A DNA stretch of 64,000 nt from Rummeliibacillus pycnus_B (GCF_050459865.1 NZ_JBCMNM010000042.1:1-64000), one strand, 5' to 3'; positions 9,253 to 17,559 are shown, counted from the first letter of the stretch. Translations and numbers: made by a program. Notes: a model not told the origin generated them from the sequence alone.

Positions 9253-9349
9253 TTTTTTAGCATTTAAGAAAATAGTTTTATCTTGTGACTGAAAAGTAAA
9301 ATAGAAGAAGGTATTTTCCTAGGATTAAAAGGCGAAAATAATACTCATT

Positions 9350-9383
9350 CCTTGATTGGCTATATGCCTCTCAAGGTTTTTTT
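9350..9383 (+). terminator. Rho-independent terminator
   Basis: CCTTGA...GGC pairs with GCC..TCAAGG and is followed by seven T, about 100 bases after the SUKH stop. Confidence 0.85.
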
Positions 9384-9521
9384 GTATATAAAATTTTATG
9401 GTTAAAAATAAACTAACATTTGAATCGAAAGCTTATGATGGTAAGCAATATACGAGGAAGGTTACAGTGATAAAAAATAAAAGACTACCATGCATACTAC
9501 TTGATTTAGATTTACATATGA

Positions 9522-9623
9522 GATGGCAAAGCTCGTGGTAATAAAGGTAGACAATACACTGTACATGAAAAAACGAATGAAACAATAAAAGAAAATAGAT
9601 TTTATGTTGGACGACATGAATAA
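9522..9623 (+). pseudogene. Coding relic, probably a toxin C terminus
   Basis: A 33-codon frame without a start reads DGKARGNKGRQYTVHEKTNE and ends RFYVGRHE before TAA. It is too short to be a gene. Just after it, 9630-9665 repeats the sequence at about 6178-6215 (TTCATAACT.ATGATGGTTGTA), which is toxin-tail DNA. The stretch 9384-10228 otherwise holds only such fragments and the recombinase relic; no whole gene is visible. Confidence 0.4.
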
Positions 9624-9943
9624 TGCTTTTGTGAAATTCATAACTTATGATGGTTGTACCATCAAGGCATTATGTTTTAATACTTGGATAGCATGAAAAG
9701 TAAGATAACCGGGCGAGATGACATTTTACATGTCGGAGAAACATATGACACGTCATTGACAATAAACTAATGAGATCGTACAAGCTCATGGGGATAAACA
9801 ACGGGTAACGTGAAAGGGTGTTCTTTGCCTGTTTTGGATAAAAAATTGTGGGTTGTATTTTTACTAGAGACGGTCGTATAATACTCGCTATTCGTTTAAA
9901 AGCGTTACACAAATTTTAATTTTCGTAACGGGAGGGTGAAAGG

Positions 9944-9991
9944 TTGAACGTTGTCGGGTATATACGAGTCTCGACTCAAGGGCAAGTAATT
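9944..9991 (+). pseudogene. 5' fragment of a serine recombinase gene (first copy)
   Basis: After GGGAGGGTG, TTG opens a frame reading LNVVGYIRVSTQGQVI, the start of a large or small serine recombinase with its YxRVST motif containing the catalytic serine. The similarity ends after about 16 codons and non-coding DNA follows. A second, more damaged copy of the same start is at 13254. The upstream GTAACGGGAGG leader is also partly shared. Confidence 0.7.
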
Positions 9992-10228
9992 ATGAAAATA
10001 GTAGATACTACTTTTTAAAACTAAATAAATTAAACTTAGAATGGTGGATATGAATCGATATTTTGAAAACAAAAAATAAATCTAAACAATTTCTTAAGTA
10101 AGGTTGCATATTGATTATGGAATTTTATAATGACTGTTACTTATGGGGTTAATAATCTCCAATGTAGTAAAATAGTTTTATTTTTGTCTGTTTGATGTGA
10201 CAAGTTGGACATTATATTTAATTAAATA

Positions 10229-10424
10229 TTAGGCGACTTTCTCGGTGCTGAGAACCCTGTATTGAATAGGGCTCTTGCCACCGAGTTTTTCTTTTATTCT
10301 TTGATTGTTATAGTAAATGAATCCACTCTGTAACTGCTATCTTAACTTCTTCATATGTTTCGTAATGGTGAGTGTAAACTGTTTCGCATTTTAAGATATG
10401 GAAGAAGCTTTCCGTTGCTGTGCC
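10229..10424 (-). pseudogene. 3' end of an IS3-family (IS150-like) transposase gene
   Basis: On the minus strand the DNA reads ATESFFHILKCETVYTHHY, then EEVKIAVTEWI, a frameshift, and YYNNQRIKEKLGGKSPIQYR ending EKVA and TAA at 10229. This is the conserved C-terminal part of the DDE integrase of IS3-group orfB proteins (YNNxRxxxxLGxxSPxxYR). The upstream part of the transposase is missing: at about 10425 the fragment runs straight into toxin-3 sequence. Insertion and later deletion probably truncated that toxin. Confidence 0.82.
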
Positions 10425-11233
10425 GCAGTGATATCAAAGACAGGACAAAAAACCATTCGAGGATCTGATCTGCAAAATTTATTGAAGACGCTTTACGCCC
10501 CGTCGAGGTTAGAACCGGGCAAACAACAGCAGGTAACAAGGTATTTGCAGGATTTGAACGAGGCGAATCAACTTGTAAGCTAACAGGGAAAGCTGACAAT
10601 TATGTAGCCATAAAGCAGGCGGAGAAGGATGCTTTAAAGGGTACTAAGGGTACGGCTAAAGAGATTGAAGTTCCACCTGCTTTTAGACAAACGGAATTTG
10701 CTAGTTCGTACGAAGCAAGATTTACTCAAACGCCTAATCCTAATAATACAACTGTTGGTTTTGAAGGGACAAGGGGTGAATCTTTGTGTTCTCTTAAGCC
10801 ACCACCAGACCCTGAAATAAAGAAAATACTAGATAAAGCCGGGATTGATGGAATTGAGTATAAAAATGCTGTTCCTGATTTTTCACCAGTATCAAAAGCG
10901 CAGTTAGAAATTGATCATATGAACGGTGGTACTGGAAGCAGAAACGGAAATAGAGCTAGACGGTCTAATTTTGCTCAAGCAAACGAAAAATTAGCTGAGC
11001 AGTTAAATAAATCTCCTGAATTAGCTAAGCAGTTTGTAATGACACCTGGTAATATTAGAGCAGGTAATATAGAAGAGTACCGACTTGCAAACAATTTAAC
11101 ATGGCATGAATTAAATGATGGAAAAACGATGCAACTTGTACCATCAGTAATAAACAGTAAATTTGGACACCTTGGCGGAGTTGGAGAAATAAACGCTGGG
11201 GCATATAGTCCGGGAGGATTTGCCACAAAATAG
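10425..11233 (+). pseudogene. Third PT-TG toxin gene (HNH-type), truncated and frameshifted
   Basis: Matches toxin 1 from its residue ~340 (SKTGQKTIR). The front is replaced by the IS3 relic. At about 10464 the pentamer ATCTG is present twice where toxins 1 and 2 have it once, a +5 frameshift. The second frame then runs from about 10470 to 11233. The specific C terminus includes KAGIDGIEYKNAVPDFSP, LEIDHMNGG, and LTWHELNDGKTMQLVP...FGHLGG, closely parallel to the WHHFQDGETM...FKHIGG end of toxin 2, so an HNH/Endo VII-type nuclease. It ends in YSPGGFATK. It cannot give a full toxin, but keeps a complete nuclease module linked to its immunity gene. Confidence 0.8.
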
Positions 11234-11258
11234 GAAGCATATTAAAGGAGAGTGTAAA

Positions 11259-11726
11259 ATGATTATAAATGATGCGGTTTTTGGACAACTCGAATATGAT
11301 TATGTATGGTTTAAGGACACTGATATTGAGTTTTGTGGAAAGCAATTTGAAATTTCCTTATCAGTAAGCGGTGAAGAGGATGGTAAGTTTTTAGAAAAAC
11401 AATATATTGCTTTTCAAGAATTCATAAAAAAATGGAAGCAAATTCAGCAAAGTATTTTGCAACCATTGTTTGAATACTACAAACAAAAACGGCATGAACT
11501 TGGTTATGATGTTTCGTTCAATGAAAACTATCCTTTAATTGAAACGATAGATCAACTTCTTGAAAGGATAAGTTTAGTTGGAATTTCTGTTTTATATTCG
11601 AAGAGTCTTGAAGGTAGATACATTGGGATATCTTTTGACTCTACATGGGACGAAGAAAATGGATTAGGTGTACTTCTAATAAATGAAGAAGTAGCTAGAG
11701 TAGGATACCAGGATGTTGCAATGTGA
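11259..11726 (+). CDS. DUF6985/DUF2004-like putative immunity protein
   Basis: A 155-residue acidic protein starting MIINDAVFGQLEYDY behind AAAGGAGAGTG; a longer frame from 11220 overlaps the toxin end and lacks such a site. Conserved blocks shared with the broken 6920 copy are GEEDGKF, YYKQKRHELGY, NENYPLIET, and the end ENGLGVLLINEEVARVGYQDVA. It lies 25 bases behind the HNH-type toxin end, and the same toxin-tail/immunity order occurs at 6876-7389, which is the argument that it neutralises that toxin. Biochemical role is inferred only from context. Confidence 0.75.
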   Translation: MIINDAVFGQLEYDYVWFKDTDIEFCGKQFEISLSVSGEEDGKFLEKQYIAFQEFIKKWKQIQQSILQPLFEYYKQKRHELGYDVSFNENYPLIETIDQLLERISLVGISVLYSKSLEGRYIGISFDSTWDEENGLGVLLINEEVARVGYQDVAM

Positions 11727-11886
11727 ATAATTTGAGATAGGGGCTACCCATTATCGAATAAAACCATCATTTAACCCCATAACACATATAACCCATGTAT
11801 TATCCGTATGAAGAATTCGTCATTTTGGTTGTACGCACATAAATGCTTTAATTTTATAACCTAAATAACGCTGTTACGTTACGTTG
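11727..11886. other. Spacer, nothing recognised
   Basis: About 160 AT-rich bases between the immunity gene and the terminator. No frame or repeat was recognised. Confidence 0.4.
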
Positions 11887-11937
11887 AACAGGTCGATTAT
11901 GGTCAGATACCACCATGATTGACCTGTTTTTTGTTGT
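11887..11937 (+). terminator. Rho-independent terminator
   Basis: AACAGGTC...ATGGT pairs with ACCAT...GACCTGTT around a short loop, followed by six T. It most likely ends the toxin-3/immunity transcript. Confidence 0.8.
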
Positions 11938-11945
11938 CTTCGCTT

Positions 11946-12240
11946 TCTCACAGCTTTCTGAAAGTCTGGTGGGAAAGGTAAGGAACAAAAAAGCAAACAG
12001 GGAAATCGGGCGCTACATGGTTTATTTTTTAATTTGGCAGTACAGCAAGTGCAAGTGTCAAAAGGAAGTAAACTTCCAAGGAATCCAGTGTTCCATGCAT
12101 ATTACCAACGTAAACTTAAAGAAGGTAAAACAAAGAAGCAAGGATTGGTTTACATAATGAGAAGGCTTGTGAATATTATTTACGGCATGATGAAGCACAA
12201 AACAGCCTATGATCTATCTGAAATAAAAGAGAAAGAATAG
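11946..12240 (+). pseudogene. C-terminal relic of an IS110-family transposase
   Basis: Two overlapping frames together read GRYMVYF (first frame), then AVQQVQVSKGSKLPRNPVF, HAYYQRKLKEGKTKKQ and IMRRLVNIIYGMMKHKTAY (second frame). This is the end of the transposase_20 domain of IS110/IS116/IS902 transposases. At least one frameshift and the loss of the DEDD N-terminal half make it non-functional. It marks another insertion event within the cassette region. Confidence 0.8.
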
Positions 12241-12298
12241 TTTAATAAGGTAATAAATGGATGACTTTTTTTTTAGTTTTTAAGATTACAACATAGGG

Positions 12299-12432
12299 TA
12301 CGGGTAAAGTTCACCTTTGATGAAGTAATTAAAAATGATTATGATATAAATGGAAACTTGATTAATAGATCCATTGTTCCTAAAGGTTATGAAAGTGTTG
12401 AAGACTTTTTATGGGGAGGCGGAATGAGATGA
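12299..12432 (+). pseudogene. 3' tail of an unidentified toxin gene
   Basis: A frame without a start reads RVKFTFDEVIKNDYDINGN and ends PKGYESVEDFLWGGGMR at TGA 12430, overlapping the start of a SUKH gene. By position and the overlap it is the last ~44 codons of a toxin whose body is gone. I do not recognise the toxin fold. The preceding bases 12241-12298 are AT-rich filler. Confidence 0.5.
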
Positions 12433-12902
12433 GAAATGATTTAACAAGGCCGGTACCGGATGAACCAGTTTCAACAGCATATATTAATAAGACGGGAAGA
12501 CAGATAGGTTTTATATTTCCAAGTGATTATGTTGAATGTGCTGTTCACAATAATGGTTCTGCAGTCCTACCATATAACTTTGGAGTAGATGGAATAGCTA
12601 GAGTGTTTGGGACATTGCTTTCTTATGATAAAGATAGTAGTGAAAATATTTTTAATGTATATCGTAACTATGTTTCTTCTCTACCCAAGGGTTTAGTACC
12701 TTTTGCTTTTGACCCCGCAGGGAATTTAATATGTTTTGATTATAAAGATCATGAAGGTAATCCAACTGTAGTTTTTTGGGAACATGAAAATGCAGGAGAG
12801 AAAGAAATGTTAATGCGTGAAGAGGGTTTAACTGAAGATCAGGCTGAGGAACGTGTAAGAGAAAATGTATTTTACGGAAGAAGAAGACTTGGATATTGCT
12901 AG
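12429..12902 (+). CDS. SUKH-type immunity protein, chimeric and C-truncated
   Basis: Start ATG 12429 (MRNDLTRPVPDEPVS) is preferred to 12411 because the GGGGAGG at 12413-12419 then serves as ribosome binding site. The body fits a SUKH protein: IGFIFPSDYVECAVHNNG, VFGTLLSYD, LPKGLVPFAFDPAGNLICFDY, VVFWEHENA. At about 12880 the sequence changes abruptly into the middle of an Imm6 gene read in the wrong frame (FYGRRRLGYC), so the last ~25-30 residues of the SUKH domain are missing. Whether the hybrid still folds is unknown. It is a recombination product between two immunity genes. Confidence 0.7.
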   Translation: MRNDLTRPVPDEPVSTAYINKTGRQIGFIFPSDYVECAVHNNGSAVLPYNFGVDGIARVFGTLLSYDKDSSENIFNVYRNYVSSLPKGLVPFAFDPAGNLICFDYKDHEGNPTVVFWEHENAGEKEMLMREEGLTEDQAEERVRENVFYGRRRLGYC

Positions 12903-13154
12903 TCTAAGGTCACTCCTAGTGGATGCTATTGCTTATACATCTTGGGAAGCTTATAAAAAAGAAAAGGTAAAATATTTACCACAATCACTGGAAGGTATAA
13001 ATAATGATAGTATTGATATCTTTACAAAAAGTACAGTTGAAACTAGTTTTCTAACAATAGATGAAATTGAAAGAATGGTATCAGTTCTAAATAATTTCAG
13101 TGTTCAGATAGTGAATCTTCAATTAAAAGAGAAGAATTTATAAAACTATTTTAA
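12879..13154 (+). pseudogene. 3' half of an Imm6 gene fused behind the SUKH gene
   Basis: From GAAGAAGAAGACTTGGATAT on, the DNA matches the first Imm6 gene (from about 5322) almost base for base: EEEDLDIASLRSLLVDAIAY, then SWEAYKKEKVKYLPQSLEGI. One T is missing in the AATAATTTT run near 13095, which shifts the last ~20 codons, and the match continues past the stop into non-coding DNA. There is no own start or ribosome binding site. Confidence 0.85.
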
Positions 13155-13253
13155 ACATACATTAAATAAAAGAATTTGTTTGTGATAATACTCCAAGAAG
13201 TACAATATATTTAGTTTGTTTATTTTTAGTATTCTTATTAGCGGGGAGTAAAG

Positions 13254-13300
13254 TTGAACGTTGTTGGGAATAAATGAGTCTCGATTCAGGAAAAGGTAAT
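13254..13300 (+). pseudogene. 5' fragment of a serine recombinase gene (second copy)
   Basis: TTG at 13254 begins a sequence that aligns with 9944-9991 (TTGAACGTTGT.GGG then GAGTCTCGA.TCA), but a TAA appears after six codons. It follows GCGGGGAGT, again like the first copy. It lies just behind the Imm6 fragment, as the first copy lies in the relic zone after the SUKH gene. Confidence 0.6.
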
Positions 13301-13355
13301 AGATGGCTAGCTTTGAAGTTTACTACATATTAAATCTGGGGAGTGAAAAAGTAGC

Positions 13356-13811
13356 ATGAGAGAATTTGAAGATAAATTTAGTGAATTGCAAGCAGATATG
13401 ATATCCATTTGTAAGGAATATGTTGAAAATAGGGCTGATAAAGTGTATGTTTATGCTTCACGTGAAGAAGGTATTACTTCGGGCAGGTTCTTTTATTTGA
13501 TTAATAATAAGTATGTAGAGCCTCATAAAGTGAATGATGCATTAGAGGATAGGGATGAAAGATACGATGTTTCAACAAAACGCCAGTCTATGGTATTACG
13601 TATAATATGTGAAGATATCAAAAAAGTAAAAGTATTATGCAAAGAATATGAAAGAGACATGCCAACTGAGATGAAATTAATATATGATGTTAAGAGTGGC
13701 GGGTTTAAAGCTGAATACAAGTATGATTTAGTATATACGAATGATGATATTAAAACAGCGGGGCATATTGCTGATGAGTGGTTTGAGGAAGTAAAAAATA
13801 ATAACCTATAA
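13356..13811 (+). CDS. YezG-like (DUF600) immunity protein
   Basis: A 151-residue acidic cytoplasmic protein. DKVYVYASREE, GRFFYLINNKYV and the end MPTEMKLIYDVKSGGFKAEY...ADEWFEEVK recall the YezG/DUF600 immunity family, whose B. subtilis member protects against the LXG toxin YeeF. GGGGAGTG lies ahead of the ATG. The expected toxin is absent here, so it is an orphan. The family call is moderate; it is certainly in an immunity-gene cluster. Confidence 0.6.
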   Translation: MREFEDKFSELQADMISICKEYVENRADKVYVYASREEGITSGRFFYLINNKYVEPHKVNDALEDRDERYDVSTKRQSMVLRIICEDIKKVKVLCKEYERDMPTEMKLIYDVKSGGFKAEYKYDLVYTNDDIKTAGHIADEWFEEVKNNNL

Positions 13812-13948
13812 ATTTTTATATTATAGATATACTCTAATTTCCATTCGAAATTTTAGTGCAAGGTATCCAAATAAATTTGAAAATATAATAAGCTTCAAAT
13901 AAAGTCTTCAACCTTTTCAAAGAGATTAGTTTATTTTGAAGTTAATGA

Positions 13949-13991
13949 AAAAACAGCAGAGATAGATAAAAGAAATCTCTGCTGTTTTTTT
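13949..13991 (+). terminator. Rho-independent terminator
   Basis: AACAGCAGAGAT pairs with ATCTCTGCTGTT around an AGATAAAAGA-type loop, followed by a T run. The stretch before it (13845-13945) resembles 7405-7480 (GTGCCAGGTACCCAAA, then a Lys/Phe-like AT-rich tract), another sign of local duplication. Confidence 0.9.
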
Positions 13992-14029
13992 ATGCAAATG
14001 GAAAATTAGTTGAGTAAATGAGGGGTATC

Positions 14030-14533
14030 ATGTTAGTTACATTTGAAAAATTCGAATCAGATAGACAAGTTGCATTTTTGTTGGGGTTAAGTGAAACGGT
14101 TGTTGATTTGTTAATTTCTTCTTCAGCATACGAGGATATAAATAACGCTATGAAAACTTGTTGGGGATGGCTGGGAAATAAGTCATGTTCAGGAGATGAA
14201 ATATACTACTTATTAGACGATGGGACGGAATTTACGGGGTTATTTATGCAAATGCAAGATGAAAATGATCCATTAAAAGAATTAGTTTGGGGTTGCATTG
14301 TAGATGCAATATCTTTTACTAATTGGAGAGCTTATCAGTTTGATAATGAAGAATATTTGCCTGCACCAATTGAAAATGTAGACGAAAGTATATTACAGCA
14401 GTTTCTAGATGGTTTTTATGAGATAAAACTAATTAATGAGGAAGTAGTTAAAGAGTTCATAAATTATTTAAAGGATAGTAATACATCGCTAAAAAAAGAC
14501 GATATTATGTACTTTCTAAAAGGATTGTTATGA
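14030..14533 (+). CDS. Imm6-family immunity protein (third copy)
   Basis: About 167 residues from ATG 14030, preferred over ATG 14018 because GAGGGG then lies 5-6 bases ahead. NAMKTCWGWLGNKSCSGDEI and VWGCIVDAISFTNWRAYQ align with CW-W, GDE and the DA-SYT-W-AY block of the other two Imm6 proteins. It is the most diverged of the three. No toxin gene or tail is visible directly upstream; a terminator separates it from the YezG-like gene, so it is transcribed on its own. Confidence 0.78.
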   Translation: MLVTFEKFESDRQVAFLLGLSETVVDLLISSSAYEDINNAMKTCWGWLGNKSCSGDEIYYLLDDGTEFTGLFMQMQDENDPLKELVWGCIVDAISFTNWRAYQFDNEEYLPAPIENVDESILQQFLDGFYEIKLINEEVVKEFINYLKDSNTSLKKDDIMYFLKGLL

Positions 14534-14608
14534 AATAAAAGTTGAAATTAACAGTAAGATTAAATTTAAAAGTAAGTAATAAAATTAAGATTTATGGAGG
14601 AATAGAAA

Positions 14609-14779
14609 ATGAGTTTTGAGATGAAACCGGAAATCAAAGCAGTCTTGGAAAAAATTGAATTTGTAGATAGATATAAAAAATTATCTGAACACTTTATAGG
14701 TAATCCTAATGATTTAAATCGTTTAACAGTAAGCAAATTTTATCATCATAAATCTAATTTTAAGCTCAAGAGTATGTAA
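14609..14779 (+). CDS. Small unidentified protein (56 aa)
   Basis: A frame with a good ribosome binding site (TGGAGGAA, 7 bases before ATG) encodes MSFEMKPEIKAVLEKIEF, then DRYKKLSEHFIGNP and a basic end KSNFKLKSM. It is charged, with no membrane segment. I do not recognise it; it may be the surviving N-terminal part of a longer gene or a small immunity/regulatory protein. It lies 75 bases after the third Imm6 gene and 50 bases before a terminator. Confidence 0.45.
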   Translation: MSFEMKPEIKAVLEKIEFVDRYKKLSEHFIGNPNDLNRLTVSKFYHHKSNFKLKSM

Positions 14780-14830
14780 GTGTTGTGCAGAGATAACAAG
14801 GTTGTTTAATCCTAACTTCATAAACTCAGT

Positions 14831-14864
14831 AACCACCTACAAGTTAATCAAGTAGGTGGTTTTA
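14831..14864 (+). terminator. Rho-independent terminator
   Basis: AACCACCTAC pairs with GTAGGTGGTT around AAGTTAATCAA, followed by TTT. The weak T run also allows a role for the opposite strand; it closes the immunity cluster. Confidence 0.75.
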
Positions 14865-14954
14865 AAGTTGTCTAAAAATAAGTTTTATATGTTGCAGTCT
14901 TTGTCCTAAAACGATTTGCTGTACTCATTTGAAGAGAAAAAATAAATAACATAA

Positions 14955-15356
14955 CTATTTTTTTATTCGAGAATTTTTCATGTACGCATAAAGTTCGATA
15001 CCTAGCATAAAGAGCGTTGCGATTAAGAATCCAATCATAAAAATTTCATGTACAAGTGCAAAATACGCTATATAAATTATAATTGCAACTAAAAATAAAA
15101 TGACTAGAAAATGAAACTTTACTGTTTTTTCATTATTCACGATTTGCTTTTTAATATTTCTGTCACCTTTAATCAAATTATCTAAGCTAATATTCATTTC
15201 ATCGCTTAATAAAATTAAATTTTCAATATCAGGAGCACCTTTCTCTTGTTCCCATTTTGAAATTGCCTGTCTAGTAACACCAATTTTATTTGCCAATTGT
15301 TCTTGGCTTAAATCATTTTTTTTACGATAATCTAAAATCGACTTGCTAATTTTCAT
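14955..15356 (-). CDS. XRE-family regulator with C-terminal membrane segments
   Basis: About 133 residues. Start ATG 15356 (MKISKSILDYRKK) follows AAGGAGTGAT; a GTG three codons earlier is less well placed. Residues 5-60 are a lambda-repressor-type helix-turn-helix (LSQEQLANKIGVTRQAISKWEQ). The C-terminal half has two hydrophobic stretches (FLVILFLVAIIIYIAYFALV and IGFLIATLFMLGIEL), so the regulator is membrane-anchored. It stands alone, convergent to the immunity cluster. Target unknown; autoregulation is typical. Confidence 0.88.
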   Translation of the reverse strand: MKISKSILDYRKKNDLSQEQLANKIGVTRQAISKWEQEKGAPDIENLILLSDEMNISLDNLIKGDRNIKKQIVNNEKTVKFHFLVILFLVAIIIYIAYFALVHEIFMIGFLIATLFMLGIELYAYMKNSRIKK

Positions 15357-15365
15357 TTTTATCAC

Positions 15366-15687
15366 TCCTTTTTATATTTGATATCAACACCATACCAAAT
15401 TTAGTTCAGTTGCAAACGAAACCAATCGTATCAAGGCCGCAACGCTCCGTTGCAATTAAAAAGTAAATGAAAAAATCTCTGATTTAAACCATACTCCAAA
15501 TTATCAAATTAAATTACAAAACTACACCAATTCCATCCCATTTATTAACATCAGTTTTATTTTATAAAAGACTTTATTGTTTTTAAACAACTTTTTTATT
15601 CGTGAACAAGTGTTTGAGGAAAAAGCAAAAGTAATAAATGAGTGTGTGTTTACGTAAATAATACTGAATGATTAGACCTTTGAACAC
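15366..15687. other. Intergenic region between XRE regulator and catalase
   Basis: About 320 AT-rich bases that should hold the divergent promoters of both genes. GTTTGAGG near 15611 is the only hint of a stress sigma-factor -35 element; no PerR-type TTATAATNATTATAA box was found. Confidence 0.35.
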
Positions 15688-15696
15688 AGGGGGTAA

Positions 15697-17148
15697 ATGA
15701 TGGAAGAAAACAATAGTGGTCCACTGGATGAGTTAAAAGTACAAAACGATTCAAATTCTAATGAATCTCAGAACCAAAACACAATGTCTCAAACTCAAAC
15801 TGATTTTGTTAGTAAACAAGTTCCGCCACATTGGAAAAAAGTTATAACTCATTCCCAAACGGTAGGAGATAGAGGACCTGTACTTCAACAAGATTCAGTT
15901 TTACATGAAACATTGGAGGACTTTGTTCATGCCAAAATTATCGAAAGACCAGTACATGTAAAGGGTTATGGTGCTTTCGGATACTTTCAGACTGAGCACT
16001 CTATGAAAGACTATACGAAGCTTAGCTTTTTACAAAATCCAGGACAACAGGTTCCTGTAACTGTGAGGTTTTCGTTTGCTGTTAGTACGAAAGGTACTCC
16101 AGATACTTCCCGTAATATAGTTGGATTCTCCACCAAATTTTACACAGATGAAGGTGTTTTTGACTTACTTTTCAACCATATCCCCGTATTTCCTATTCGA
16201 GATGCCATGCGATTTCCAGAATTTATCAAAGCCAATTCTCCCTCACCAGTAAACAATCTAATTGTTCCAGAAAGATTTTGGGCGTTTGTAGCTAGCGCGC
16301 CGGAATCTACACATCTTGTTGTTCGCCTATTCTCGGACGCCGGTACAATGAAAAGTTTTCGTCATATTCCAGGGCACAGTGTGAATACCTATGTATGGAG
16401 AAATGCACAAGGTGTTCGCTATTTTATCAAATACCATTGGCTTCCACTTGCAGGTGTGGAGTATTTAAATAGTCATGAGGCTGCCAAATTGTCAGGAGAA
16501 AATCCAGATATAGCTGGTCAAGATTTATATGATACTATTGCCTCCGGAAAAACTGTTGAATATCGACTTTATGTTCAGCTTATGGATCCAAATGACGTGG
16601 CAAAGCTTCCTTATGATCCGTTAGATCCTACAAAGGTTTGGGATGAACGGCAATACCCAATGCGAGAAGTTGGCCGACTCGTATTGAATAGAAATCCACA
16701 TAACTATATGGAGCAGGTAGAAAAATTGGCCTATTCACCTTCCAATCTTTTAGAAGGTGCTGAATTATCAGATGATAAAATATTGCAAGGTCGTGCCAAT
16801 ATTTACACGGACTCACAGCGTCGACGCATAGGTCCAAATTTCCGTGACATACCAGTTAATCACCAAAAAGATTGGTCACCTTCTTCACTCGTAACAAGCG
16901 GTAGTGGTAGGTATGTGGAAGGAGAGCTTGTGAGGTCTGGTATCCCAAAGCAGGATGACTTTACACAAGCTGGTGAGTATTACGAATCTTTACCACCAGA
17001 TCAACAAGAAAATTTAGTCAATAACCTAGCAATGGATCTCTCCGGTATATCAAATGAAACGCAAAAGATTGTCTTAAATTATTTGCATAATGCATCTTCA
17101 GAACTAGGGGAGCGTGTGAACCAGCAAATTGAGAAGCAAAAGAAATGA
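15697..17148 (+). CDS. Catalase (haem, monofunctional)
   Basis: A 483-residue haem catalase that converts hydrogen peroxide to water and oxygen. The distal His87 (RPVHVKG), Asn160 (FDLLFNHIPVF) and the proximal Tyr370 with Arg366 (GRANIYTDSQRRRIG) are in place, and DVAK, REVGRLVLN and RDIPVN blocks follow the family. Some usually fixed positions around Asn160 differ (FNHIP instead of GNNTP), so it is a diverged branch resembling the KatX/KatB side rather than vegetative KatA. The 40-residue N terminus is polar and rich in Asn/Gln/Ser. AGGGGG precedes a double ATG at 15697/15700. It is followed by its own terminator. Confidence 0.9.
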   Translation: MMEENNSGPLDELKVQNDSNSNESQNQNTMSQTQTDFVSKQVPPHWKKVITHSQTVGDRGPVLQQDSVLHETLEDFVHAKIIERPVHVKGYGAFGYFQTEHSMKDYTKLSFLQNPGQQVPVTVRFSFAVSTKGTPDTSRNIVGFSTKFYTDEGVFDLLFNHIPVFPIRDAMRFPEFIKANSPSPVNNLIVPERFWAFVASAPESTHLVVRLFSDAGTMKSFRHIPGHSVNTYVWRNAQGVRYFIKYHWLPLAGVEYLNSHEAAKLSGENPDIAGQDLYDTIASGKTVEYRLYVQLMDPNDVAKLPYDPLDPTKVWDERQYPMREVGRLVLNRNPHNYMEQVEKLAYSPSNLLEGAELSDDKILQGRANIYTDSQRRRIGPNFRDIPVNHQKDWSPSSLVTSGSGRYVEGELVRSGIPKQDDFTQAGEYYESLPPDQQENLVNNLAMDLSGISNETQKIVLNYLHNASSELGERVNQQIEKQKK

Positions 17149-17190
17149 TTGATTATTTTGACCGAAATGTATCTTAATAAAGCATAAAAA

Positions 17191-17230
17191 GGGCCACAGT
17201 AATGGAAAAACTGTGGTTCTTTGATTTTTT
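17191..17230 (+). terminator. Rho-independent terminator of the catalase gene
   Basis: GGGCCACAGT pairs with ACTGTGGTTC around AATGGAAAA; T-rich sequence follows. Confidence 0.75.
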
Positions 17231-17312
17231 TAATTTGTCGTAATAAACTCAGGTATATCCATCGTTACATAGGAAAAACTGTAGAAGAGTAATAAAGAAA
17301 GGAGTGTTTTCG

Positions 17313-17450
17313 TTGAAGGATCATAAATTACCACATCAACAGTTGACGACAAAAGATAATGGACTAACATCGATGCAAGAAGTAATTTATCGAAAAGGAT
17401 TCAAACGAGCTGTCAATGCAACTGAACAAAACGAAAAAAATAAAAAGTAA
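17313..17450 (+). CDS. Small basic protein (45 aa), unidentified
   Basis: TTG start 6 bases after AAAGGAGTG. The product reads MKDHKLPHQQLTTKDNGLTS, then MQEVIYRKGFKRAVNA and a lysine-rich end. It is hydrophilic, without membrane or signal segments. Size, composition and position after a catalase gene recall small spore- or stress-associated proteins of bacilli, but I cannot name a family. The good ribosome binding site is the main support. Confidence 0.5.
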   Translation: MKDHKLPHQQLTTKDNGLTSMQEVIYRKGFKRAVNATEQNEKNKK

Positions 17451-17559
17451 AATATAAAATAAAATGGACCTTGAATTAGCTTAATTTGAGGTTCATTTAT
17501 AATTATTATGAGAGAGAATTTATATTTTCTATTTCGTGCTGGTGAATAGATTGAATGTT

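Noticed and set aside
15366..15696. PerR box ahead of the catalase gene
   Set aside because: No match to the TTATAATNATTATAA pattern was found, so peroxide control through PerR is not claimed.
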